Shown: positions 44,832-54,140 of the stretch, piece after piece
Layout of the letters: each line of letters opens with the position of its first letter
How positions within the stretch are numbered: position 1 is the first letter of the stretch
Assembly: GCF_016808335.1 (NCBI RefSeq)
Contig: NC_053150.1
Span: forward strand, 48,106,119-48,170,118
DNA: 64,000 nucleotides
Source: Panicum virgatum
Lineage: Eukaryota; Streptophyta; Magnoliopsida; Poales; Poaceae
Direction of reading: 5' to 3'
The notes under the pieces: generated by a model
Told to the model about the DNA's origin: nothing
The model's database searches: none
The model's input: only the letters and a program-made list of their open reading frames with translations
Program-made: the position numbers and the translations under genes

Positions 44832-45522
44832 AACAAACGCAGGAGCTAACGCATGTACATGGATGCACAATTTGTCAATGCCAAGGGTGTCAATGTCACC
44901 TAGGAAGCACCCTTGCATCGATCACATGTAGACCAAAAAAAAAATTGTGGAAGTGGTTTAAGTTCTACATCTGCATCTGTATGCATCCATGACTTTTTTT
45001 TGGGAGCAGCATGCATCCATGACTTAGTTTCCTTCGCATCCAAGGTTTGTACCCCACGGCCATTTATTCAATTAATTAATAAGAAATCCTTTGGAGATAT
45101 GCGTTATGGGATTCTTCTACGGTCGAATATATACACTAGTACGTCTAGCAAAAAAGTCCGGAACGACACCCAAAGCAAATCAGCAAGTCAACAAATAGTC
45201 CAGGTTTTTCAGCTCACATTTTCACCTAACGTGACCCTGTATTATTATCATCTTATGATGTCATTAATTTTCTCTGTTTCTGTCAAAAGATCATGCATGG
45301 GGCTCTTTTGTGAAGGTTAAGTGGGTTCAGTATCATCGAATCCTCAGTGGTATTTCTTTGGGCTGAAGATCTTCCTGATCAGGTCTGCATTCGTCGTATG
45401 CAGTCTCCAGCTTTCAGTTCACATTCTGTTTTCACCTAACCTTGTATGCTCATCAAGTCATGATGTCACTGCTATACTATACCTCTGTCCTTATCAAGAT
45501 CATGGGAGACTCTGTGGAGATT
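44832..45522. other. CYSTM upstream region with an imperfect direct repeat
   Basis: AT-rich. Two ~95-bp segments (starting near 45210 and 45408) share CAG(C/T)TCACATT, TTTTCACCTAAC, TGATGTCA and AAGATCATG(C/G) in the same order, a decayed direct repeat ~200 bp apart. There is also a short CATGCATCCATGAC doublet near 44985-45020. No coding feature. Confidence 0.4.
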
Positions 45523-45612
45523 TTTTTTTGGAAACTTGGCAGGAGCACTGCCGATTCATTTAAGAAGAGAAGCAAGCATGTTCAGGTTTAGAGAAGAAAA
45601 ATTACATAACAA
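45523..45612 (-). mobile_element. 90-bp 5'-truncated LINE tail with 14-bp target duplication
   Basis: The insert starts with poly-T and reads antisense to a LINE 3' end (ATGAATCGGCAGTGCTCCTG then A-tail on the minus strand). ACTCTGTGGAGATT flanks it at 45509-45522 and 45613-45626, the expected LINE target-site duplication. Confidence 0.7.
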
Positions 45613-45856
45613 ACTCTGTGGAGATTGAGAGTGGATTCTATGTCAGGGTATCTTGGATGGCAGGATGAGGTTTCAGTGGGCTAGCTGCTGAAGATATGCC
45701 TGCAGTAGGTGGGAGCGTGAGGATTAACCGGATACTGCCCTGGGCAGGCCATCTATCAGATTCCAGGTATCCTGTTGTGACAAAAGGATGCACACTGCCC
45801 CTGCAGCAACTGCAAGATTTTAATTTGTGTCATGGAACCTGCCAATGTGTACGTGT

Positions 45857-46955
45857 TAGGTTGGCAATTGGCAGCTGACTTGTTCCAAACTGATGGCAAA
45901 ATACCAAGCAGGTTACCCTATGGTGTCTTCCATTGATCGAAAAGATCAAAGGGCATTCCAGAAAAAAGTGCCCGGTGGACGCCATCGCGGCGGCGCGCAG
46001 ACAGGTGGTTTGCAATGCAGCGGCCGGCCGCCGATTGCGGGATCGCCACGGTGTGGCCCTTTTTCCAAGACGTCATATGTGGAAGCGGCGAGTGGAGGAG
46101 GCGCAAGGTTCAAAACGAAGCATGGGAGGAAGCTACTGCTCGGCGGCGCGCGCGAGGGGAGGACCGCGTCTGGCACCACCGGCCAGCAGCACACGGCGTG
46201 GAAGCGAACGAAGTCTCCGGCCGGCGTCGAGCGTGCAGGTGCCCTTGCCGGCGCGCTGCTCGCGGATGCTGATGCTGGCAGCAGCAGCCTCCGCCGCGGC
46301 GCCCAGTCGTCCCTCGTCGCGGCAGCCGGCAGCAGCGGTTCGACGCCGGCACGGGTGCCGACTGCCACGAGCTACGTGCAGCGCTCCGTCCGAGCGGACG
46401 ACGCCAGCGCCAGGGGCCGCGCGCCGCGCGACTGCGTGCGCGTGCGAGGAAAGCGGAGAGGGCCTCGCTCCCCATCCGCGCCGATCTCGGCCGCACATGC
46501 TCGATCCAACGCTCGGGAGCGCCGCAGGGGTGGACGGTATTTCATTTACCGTCCACCCCCGGACGGGAGATGAAGCAACGTCCACACTGGGGTCCGACCC
46601 CGCCGGACTGCCCCGCCGTCCAGGTCTCCGCCGCCCGGTTTTCCGGGTCCAGAATTGTCCGTGACGTGTTCCAACTTGCCAGGGACATGGTGCCGTCGTC
46701 GGCTGTCTTCGTCGTATCGACGCCGTGGACGCCGTCGCGGCGGCGCGCAGTTCGACGGAAGACGGCTGCTCTGGGCGTGCACTAGTGGACGCCTTGAACC
46801 GCCGGGTGGCGGACTAGGTTCGCTGAGGGCGTGGCGGCTGGATGGCTCCTGGACAGCCGTGCCAAGCGTGCGCGGCGTGGTGGCGTGCGGTGGATTTGGG
46901 AGCGCGCGATGGCACGACACGGCAGGAAGCGCCACGGAGAACACCGCGTCGCTGT
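45857..46955 (+). repeat. GC-rich repeat unit B
   Basis: A ~1.1-kb copy, starting GTTGGCAATTGGCAGCTGAC and a GTGTCTTCCATTGA block that recurs at the start of unit C. It contains the hairpin at 46527-46559 with a 13-bp perfect stem and the same TTTCATT loop. Long frames (45893-46573, 45933-46664 +; several -) reflect GC bias; amino-acid sequences are not conserved between units. Confidence 0.7.
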
Positions 46956-49900
46956 CTGTCAGGTTGGCAGCTGGCTTGCCCGGAATTGATGGCAAAAGGC
47001 CAAGGTTACCCCGTTGTGTCTTCCATTGAGTTCAAAGGGCATTCGACAAAACAATGCCGGCGCTGCCCGGATGACGTGACCAACGCGTTCCGGCGGCTCG
47101 ACTGTCTCCTTAGATGTGTCACACGCGAGCTCCAAAGTTGGGCGGCCAAAAAAATTGGGTCCATCAAATTGCAGCTTCTCATCGCCAAGGAGCTAACCCT
47201 TCGTTTTGATCAAGCGCAAGAGCTGAGTGAACTCTCTGTTGAGGAGCTCCAGCTACGGAAAGATCTAAAGAAACTAATCCTGGGTCTCTCCTCACTGGAA
47301 CGTACCATTGCTCGGCAGCGATCACGGCTTCTTTTCCTGTCCGAGGGAGACGCTAATACGAGGTTCTTCCACCTGCACGCCAATGGTAGAAAGAGAAAGA
47401 ACTACATCCTCCGGCTCAGGGACCCAACGACGGGCGATCCTGTTTCAGGGGACAGTATGGCAACTATTCTCTTCAATTTTTTCTCTGATCTGCTAGGTTC
47501 AGAGAAGGCACGCCCATGCACTCTGAACTTTGAGGCGATTGGGATCTTGCCCCGGGACTTGTCTGCACTGGAGCTGCCTTTCACCGAGGAAGAGGTGAGG
47601 ACGGTGATCAGGGCCCTAAAACCTGAAAAGGCGCCTGGGCCTGATGGAATGACAGCTGCATTCTATCAAGCGGCCTGGCCGGTTGTCAAAAGAGACGTTC
47701 TGACGGCAGTCAACGCCTTCTACACCATCGATCAACGCATTCTACCACCATCGATTTTTTATCAAGGCAGGAATTGACAACGTTCTGCAACCAACCGGCG
47801 TCCCGGCCATTCGGCACCATTGCAGCTTATACGCTGATGATGCTATCCTACTCCTCACACCTACAGCTACTGAAGCTTTGGCTGTCAGGCACATTTTTCA
47901 GCTCTTTGGGGATGCATCCGGTTTAGTTACCAATGTTGACAAATGTTAGCTATCTTGGCGTACCCCTCTCAACTGGACCCTTGCCGCACAATCAGTACAG
48001 ACCACTCATCGACAAAGTTGCAAGCAAGTTGCCTACCTGGCAAGGAAGGTTGATGACCCGCAGTGGAAGACTAACACTGATTAATTCTACGCTGTCCGCG
48101 CTACCAATTTACTTGACCATGTCTGACAAATTGCCAGCATGGGTCATCGATGAAATTGACAGCCTGCGCCGGAATTTCCTTTGGGCAGGCAAGGAGACTG
48201 CAGTGCGGGGCAAGAATTTGGTGGCCTGGCCGACAGTGTGCTGCCCCACCAGCTGTGGAGGTCTGGGCGTGGCTAACTTGCGCCTCTCTGGTTGTGGATG
48301 CAGCGAACAGAGGAACAACGTGCTTGGTCCGCTCTGCCGATCAAGATTGAGCCGGAGGTCCAAGCATTGTTTGACGCTTCCGTGGTGGTGCATGTGGGCA
48401 ATGGCGAGCGCACGCTCTTCTGGCTCGACAACTGGATCTATGGTTCCTCTGTTGCCCGTATGGCACCCCACCTCTTTCAAGTAATTCCCAAACGGATCGC
48501 TAGGAGACGCACTGTTGCTGACGCTCTACCTCATCGGAGATGGATAAGAGACATTAGGGGTGGTCTCTCCGTCCTAGTTCTGAGAGACTACATTCAGCTA
48601 TGGCAAACCACCTCTGATCTGCAGCTTTCGTCTGACCCGGATCGTTTCGTCTGGCGTTGGACAGCTAGCGGCACCTACTCTGCACCCTCGGCCTACAGAA
48701 TTATGCACCATGGCACCATCCCTTTGCCGGGCTCTAGGTGGGTATGGAAGAATTGGGCGCCTGTGGACGGCTGATCGGCGGCGACGCCATGGTCTGGACG
48801 CGCATGACAACTGTTGGTTCTGTGACCAAGAACTCGAGACAACGAACCACATGCTTGTCAACTGCAGTTTCGCCAAAGAAATCTGGTGGACAGTTCTCTC
48901 TTGGATGGAGTGTTCTTGCTCCTTCCCTGAACCTATGCAGCTCCACCAGTGGTGGAACCATGTCCGTTTCATGCAAGTCAAGGAGAGGCGGCGCGGCCTT
49001 GACACACTTGTTATGCTCATTCTCTGGAGTTTGTGGAAAGAACGCAATGCTCGTCTTTTCGATGGTCATTCCTCTACCATACTTGAGGTTCAGGAACGGA
49101 TCAAGGTGGACATCAAGCTCTGGATTGTTGCCGGCGCCACACGCCTTGGTTGTTTGAGACGGGAGTAATCTGTATAGTCGCTGGCCCATTTGGGCATTTG
49201 TACTTCTCTTTCATTTGCACCTGAGGTGCCCATGATTGTTTGCGTGAGCTCCCATGCTCCGCGTTGTTGTAATTTGTAAACTCTTCTTCTTAATACAACG
49301 ATGCTCAGCTCTCCTGCGTATTCGAGAAAAAAAAAACAAAACAATGCCCGGTGGCCGGAGTGCCGGACGGCGGCGGCGCTGTTTGAAGGCCGCGTGCGGG
49401 CGCACGATGGCGAGGTGCGGCAGCGCGTGCTGGTGGAGCTAATCGCCCAGATCGACGTGTTCATCGGTGGCACGAAATATGAATGATCGAGCGCCGCCGC
49501 CTGATCACCACCATGGTGTGCTTCCACGGCGGCATCCGAGCGGCCCGTGGAGGCGAACGTTCACGGCTAGGCACGGGAGGAAGCTACTGCTCGGCCGCTC
49601 GCGGCATGCGCGATGGGAGTATGGGACCGCCGCGCCTGGCGCCACCGGCCTGCGCACGGCGTGAAAGCGAACCAAGCCAAGCGGCGGCGGCGGCGCGCAG
49701 GTGCCGCTGCCGGCGTGATGCTTGCGGATGTCGCTGGCAGCGCTTCGTCGAAGGCGACGGCGGCAGGGAGCACGTCGCGCGACCGCGTGCGTGCGTGCGC
49801 GAGGAAACGGGAGAGGGGCCTGGCTCCCCATCCGCGCCGATCTCGGGCGCACATGTCCGATCCAACGCTTCGGAGAGGTCCAAGGGTGGACGGTATTTCA

Positions 49901-50270
49901 TTTACCGTCCACCCCGGTGTCCGATCCGGCCGGCTCCGTTGGCAGCACGGTCGCCACGCCGCGCCGTCGAGGTCTCCACCGACCGCCCTACTTGATCCAG
50001 AGTAGTTCGCCACGTGTTCCGGCTCCCCAGTACAAGGTTCGGTCGTCAACTGCCTCCATGGCATCGATAGACGCCGGCCGCGCGCGCGGTTCAACGGACG
50101 GCTGCTCGAGGCGTGTGTACTGGTGTACGCGTTAGCCCGCCGGGCGGCGGGGGTGCGCTGCGTCTGCGTGGACGTCAAGAGGGCGGCGGCACAGCACGGC
50201 GCTGCAGCAGCAAGCGCCACGGAGGACTCCGCGTCGTGGCGACGCCGGCGGCATGCGCGCGGCGGTCGGT
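46956..50270 (+). repeat. GC-rich repeat unit C, split by LINE 3
   Basis: Unit C is interrupted at 47058 and resumes at 49349. The sequence after LINE 3 (CGGTGGCCGGAGTGCC) continues the unit as in unit B. Hairpin at 49884-49914, 12-bp stem. A short frame at 49349-49486 reads like coding (LFEGRVRAHDGEVRQRVLVE), hinting that the family arose from a gene. Confidence 0.65.
47059..49335 (+). pseudogene. LINE 3: 5'-truncated L1 with RT deletion, 13-bp target duplication
   Basis: ACAAAACAATGCC flanks it exactly at 47046-47058 and 49336-49348; a poly-A tail ends at 49335. The protein remnants run: linker (RRLDCLLRCV, FLSEGDANTRFFH), early RT (KAPGPDGMTAAFYQAAWP), then a jump near 47750 directly to YADDAILLL. 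The central RT (RPISL to GxRQGDPLSP) is deleted. After that come the thumb (YLGVPLS), FWLDNW, AYRIM and the zf-RVT (CWFCDQELETTNHMLVNC). Several frameshifts (near 47930, 48290, 48770). It ends without an RNase H. Confidence 0.85.
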
Positions 50271-51660
50271 GACATGGGGTCTGTTCCGGCCGGCGCGTGT
50301 TGGCAACACGGCCGGCACGTCGCGGCCTCGCGGTCTCTACCGCCCGCCTTACTGGCTCCAGAATGGTCGGTAACGTGTTGGAAGAAGGTGCCTTTGGCGA
50401 CCGCCTTCATCGTCGCGGCGGCGTGCGCAACTCGATGGACGGCTGGGCGTGTAGTCCTGGTGAACGACGGGTGCTCGATTGCCGATTGGTTCCGCATCTC
50501 TGCAGTTCGGAGGCGGCCAGGCTGCGGAATTCATGCAAGCTGCTGCCGCGCACGTTCACGATGATGAAAGGCGGGGTAAGCTGGCGTCGATCGTGCTGGT
50601 GTGCCGGTGTCGGCGTGCAGCTCGCGGATTGTGGCAGGCGGATCCGCCGCCGTGCACGCCGCGCGCGTCTTCCCTCTGCACGGGCGCCGGCGGCGAGCTG
50701 CATGCAGCGCTAGCTGGAGCTGCTGGCCAGATGGACGGGCACTGGGAAGAGGTCCATGACCAATTTTCCAGCGTTGAGGCCCAGATTGTGAGATGGACCA
50801 GAGCTCAGTGTCTCGTCATAGGGAACCGCGGCGGCGGGGGAACGCCAGCAGGCAGCGCGTCGTGTGAGAAAAGCGGAGAGGGGTCGCTGCCCTCCGCGCC
50901 AATCACGACCGCACGAAACCGATCCAACGCTCAGGAGGGGCCAGAGCTGGACGGTATTTCATTTACCGTCCACCCCCGGACGGCAGACGAAGTGCCGTCC
51001 TCGCTTGGTGTCCGATCCCGCCGGCGCCATGGCAACAAGGTCGCCGCGCCGCGCCGTCCAGGACTCCACCGTCCGATTACCGGGACCAGAATAGATGGCA
51101 ACGTGTCCCAGCTTTCTAGGGAGAAGGTGCTGTCATCAATTGCCATGGGTGGACGGACGCTGTCGCGGCGTCGCGAGCAGTTCGACGGAGGGTTGCTTTG
51201 GGCGTGTGTACTGGTGGGCGCATGTTCGATCGCCGGGCGGCGGGGTGCGCTGCGGGCGTGGCGGCTGGACGGCGCGGTGCGTCCGCGGCGGCGCGGACCT
51301 CGAGAGGGAGGCGGCACGGCACGTACGGCGGCATTAAGCACCATGGAGGACACCGCGACGCAGCGAGGCCGGCCGGCGGCGGCATGCGAGCGGTGCGCGG
51401 CGATCTGTGCTTGGTGACAAGCGCGCGAGGACTTTGGGAAGGTGGAGTGGACGAAGTCCCCGGCGGCTTGCAGGTGCCGGTGTCGGCGTGCTGCCCGCGT
51501 ATGGTTGCGCGCAGCAGCCTCCGCCGCCATGCACACCGCGTCTTCCCTCTGCACGGGCGCCGGCGGCGAGCTTCGTGCAGCGCTGGAGCCCTGGGCCCAG
51601 ATGGACAGCCAGCGCCGTCCAGGTCTCCACCCCTGGTCCTTCCAGATTTAGACTTGTAGC
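50271..51660 (+). repeat. GC-rich repeat unit D (composite of two partial copies)
   Basis: Starts with a second-half copy (GGTCTCTACCGCCC, GATGGACGGCTGGGCGTG). A first-half copy follows with the hairpin at 50948-50972 (9-bp stem) and another second half. The block TCTTCCCTCTGCACGGGCGC with CGGCGAGCT occurs twice (50668 and 51540), about 870 bp apart. Frames 50479-51417 (+) and 50931-51554 (-) are not supported by any domain. Confidence 0.6.
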
Positions 51661-51714
51661 TGTCAGAATTATGTACAAAATTGCTTGGGCGATGGTTTGA
51701 TGTGGGCACTGCAT

Positions 51715-51976
51715 CTTATCTTCCTTCTAGATAAGTCATTCCAAGAATATTGAATAGTCAAAAATTTTCAAGTTTGACCAAATTTATATAATAAGATAAT
51801 AACATTTATGATACCAATTAAGTATCATTAGATTCTTTGTTAGCTATATTTTCATAGTATACATATTTGATGTTATAAATCTTTGTGTTTCTCTCTATAA
51901 TTTTGGTCAAACTTTGAGATGGTTTAACTCTCCAAGATTCTTAAAATGACTTATAATTTGGAATGGAGGGAGTACC
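51715..51976 (-). mobile_element. Stowaway/mariner-type MITE
   Basis: Read on the minus strand it starts TACTCCCTCCATTCCAAATTATAAGTCATTTT, the standard grass Stowaway-like terminus. The other end is a weaker inverted copy (ATAAGTCATTCCAAGAATATT). Paired TTTGACCAAA(T/A)TTAT blocks lie inside. TA dinucleotides bound it. Confidence 0.65.
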
Positions 51977-52054
51977 TTGCTTCTGAATTGCCAGTTTACC
52001 CTGTTATTTAATTTAGGCATCAACTGAATTGCATGCTCCTTGTTTTATTTCTTG

Positions 52055-52215
52055 ATCCAGTGCAACCCATATGGGCATGTGGCTACACATTTCCGCAACC
52101 CATATATAGATTGCAGGGAGGCTGCTTGGGCGCAGGGCGATCCATGGGACAACAATGAAGAATTGAAGATCAGCCTGAAGTGGCACAATCTGACGAACTG
52201 CAGGAGGCCTCGCCT
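52055..52215 (+). pseudogene. Relic of an MBD-gene last exon
   Basis: Both the intron end and the exon resemble the MBD terminal exon at 14022. Shared blocks are TTCTTG(G)TCCAG-TGCAACCCAT, CTTGGGC, GAACAAC-like, GAAGATCAGC and GAAGTGG with TCTGA and GAACTGC. The translated shared motif is EDQxEV. Insertions interrupt the match and no other MBD exon is nearby. It implies a second, mostly deleted MBD copy. Confidence 0.5.
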
Positions 52216-52223
52216 ATAATGGG

Positions 52224-53276
52224 ATGACGACGATTTATATGAATGTGATGCTTTTGTTGCCTCCTTACGCTACGGTTGCATCCCTTTCCCCGGAAAATGA
52301 TAGGATGGTGGTCGGTGGACGGACCTTCTCCACGAGAATTTTTCCCATTCTTCTCGAAACACGTTTTTTTTTACGAAACAGGAGGGGTAAACCCCAACAT
52401 ACACCCAAGCAGTTCCTCGGAGCCGTGGCGGAGCTGGCGCGCGGCGCGGCGGCGCCGACAGTGCAGCCGGTGTGGGGGCGCGAGCTGCTGACGGCGCGCG
52501 AGCCGCCGCGCCCGAGCTTCGCGCACCGGGAGTACGACGAGGTGCCGGAGACCAAGGGCGCCATCCTGCCGCCCGGCGGCGTCGAGCACCGCTACTTCTT
52601 CTTCGGGCCGGGAGAGCTCGCCGCGATCCGTGCCCAGCTGGCGCCGTGCCAGCGGAGGCACTGCACCACGTTCGAAGTCGTCTCAGGGTTCGTGTGGAAG
52701 CTCCGCACCATGGCGCTGGCCCCGGACGCCGACGAGGAGATGCGGCTCATCTGCGTCGTCAGCGCCCGCGGCGGCGGCAAGACGCCCGGGCTCCGCATCC
52801 CCTGGGGCTATTACGGCAACTCGATGGTGTTACCCGCCGCCGTGTCCAGGGCCGGCGACCTCCGCTCGAACCCTGTGGGATACGCCGTGGAGCTGGTGAG
52901 GGAGGCGAAGGGGGCGGTGAACGCGGAGTACGTCCGGTCGGTGGCCGACCTCATGGTGCTTCGCGGCCGGCCGCACTTCACGGCGGTGCGCTCGCTCCTG
53001 CTGAGCGATCTGACCAAGGCCGGGTTTGGCGACCTTGACTTCGGGTGGGGCCGGCCGGTGTACGGCGGGCCAGCGAAGGTGGGACCCGGTGTCTTCCCCG
53101 GGGTGATGAGCTTCCTCATCAAGTACACCAACGCCGGAGGCGAGGACGGCGTCATCGCGCCGGTGAGCCTTCCTGGCCCCGCCATGGATAGGTTCGTGGA
53201 GGAGATGGGCAAGCTGCTGCGCGCGGCGCCCGTGGACCACATCGCCGCAGTAGCACGGCAACGTGCCGCACTCTGA
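52224..53276 (+). pseudogene. BAHD acyltransferase C-terminal two-thirds, lacking HxxxD
   Basis: BAHD enzymes transfer acyl groups from CoA to alcohols or amines. From 52410 the frame is clearly [62 protein letters not shown] and the DFGWG structural motif (near residue 272), ending in a typical C-terminus. The first ~62 codons (52224-52409) show no family similarity, and the catalytic HxxxDG that should sit just before QFL is absent. A T-run and an AGGGGTAAACCCC block at 52363-52400 look like inserted or rearranged sequence there. The remaining frame is intact, so the loss is recent or tolerated; it cannot be an active BAHD enzyme as written. Confidence 0.78.
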
Positions 53277-53511
53277 ATGTTGGCTCCCGGATCATGGTGC
53301 GACGGTGGAGCTAGCTGTCCACGAGGCGGGTTGCACTGAAGCAATGCAAGAAGCAGAACAAGAGGGATCAGATCACAAATTCGCAAGTGTGTAATGAGCA
53401 TGCATTTCAGTTGATGTTGAAAAAATTAACTAGTAGGTTGCAACAGAATATGTTTTACGCATCAGCAAATTGAGTGTTTCCTTCAGTTCTTAACAAATCT
53501 TTATACTCTGA
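53277..53511. other. 3' flank of the BAHD remnant
   Basis: About 235 bp of ordinary sequence, presumably former 3' UTR. Nothing else seen. Confidence 0.3.
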
Positions 53512-53918
53512 GGCCTAGTTTGGCAACACGTTTCCCCGCCGGGTTCCCGGCCTTTTCCCCGGGAACGAAGCCCACGCGGAAACTTTCCACGGGCCACAAG
53601 ACCAGCGCCTTTGGAAGCTTGCTCGGCAGGGGACTCCGGCCCGTCCGAGCCAATTTTCCCGCGATTTTTTATTATTTTTTTATTTTCGTTTTTTACAAAA
53701 ATATATTTTCGTTCTCGAAATTTACAGGAATATACCCCGGCCGCCCCGTTGCCGGGTGACCGGGACCTGATCGCCCCGCTGCGGGGCGGCAGGGCCTTTT
53801 GTGCAAAAAATTTTGCGAAAATATTTGCGCGCAGGTCCCTGGGGGCCGGTCGCCCGGCAGTGGGGCGGCCGGCCCTGGCCGTCCGGCTGCAGGGCGACCG
53901 GCTCTCCCACCCTTATAT

Positions 53919-53934
53919 AAGGGTTGGCTGGTCT
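53919..53934. promoter_or_regulatory. Palindromic TATA region, left TIR
   Basis: ACCCTTATATAAGGGT is its own reverse complement. About 100 nt downstream lies the donor CAG/GTAACC (54036/54037) of a 5'-UTR intron whose acceptor is at 54138. It should drive the transposase. Confidence 0.7.
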
Positions 53935-54140
53935 CCCACCCCTCATTTGCATCACTAAAATTCCAGAAACCAAGAAATAAGAGGGAGGGAGGGAGAGAGG
54001 CGAAGCCCTGCCGGATTTTCGAGCCGGCGACGGCAGGTAACCAAAATTCTTCTACGCTTTACTAATAGATTATGTTGTAATTATTTTTGTTGAAACAGTA
54101 GATTAGCAATCAATTTAATATCATGATTGTGTGTCCAGAT

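Noticed and set aside
45893..46664. 226- and 243-codon frames in repeat unit B
   Set aside because: Overlapping frames in GC-rich DNA; the peptide sequence is not conserved in units A, C and D although the DNA blocks are.
50479..51554. 312-codon (+) and 207-codon (-) frames in unit D
   Set aside because: Same reasoning; both strands are open and the repeat copies do not share the frame.
43290..51660. CRISPR-like array of repeats with dyads
   Set aside because: Only four dyads spaced 1-3 kb apart inside larger homologous units in a plant genome; no regular spacers.
52472..53261. 188-codon (+), 143- and 196-codon (-) frames over the BAHD region
   Set aside because: They are shadows of the BAHD frame in GC-rich codons.
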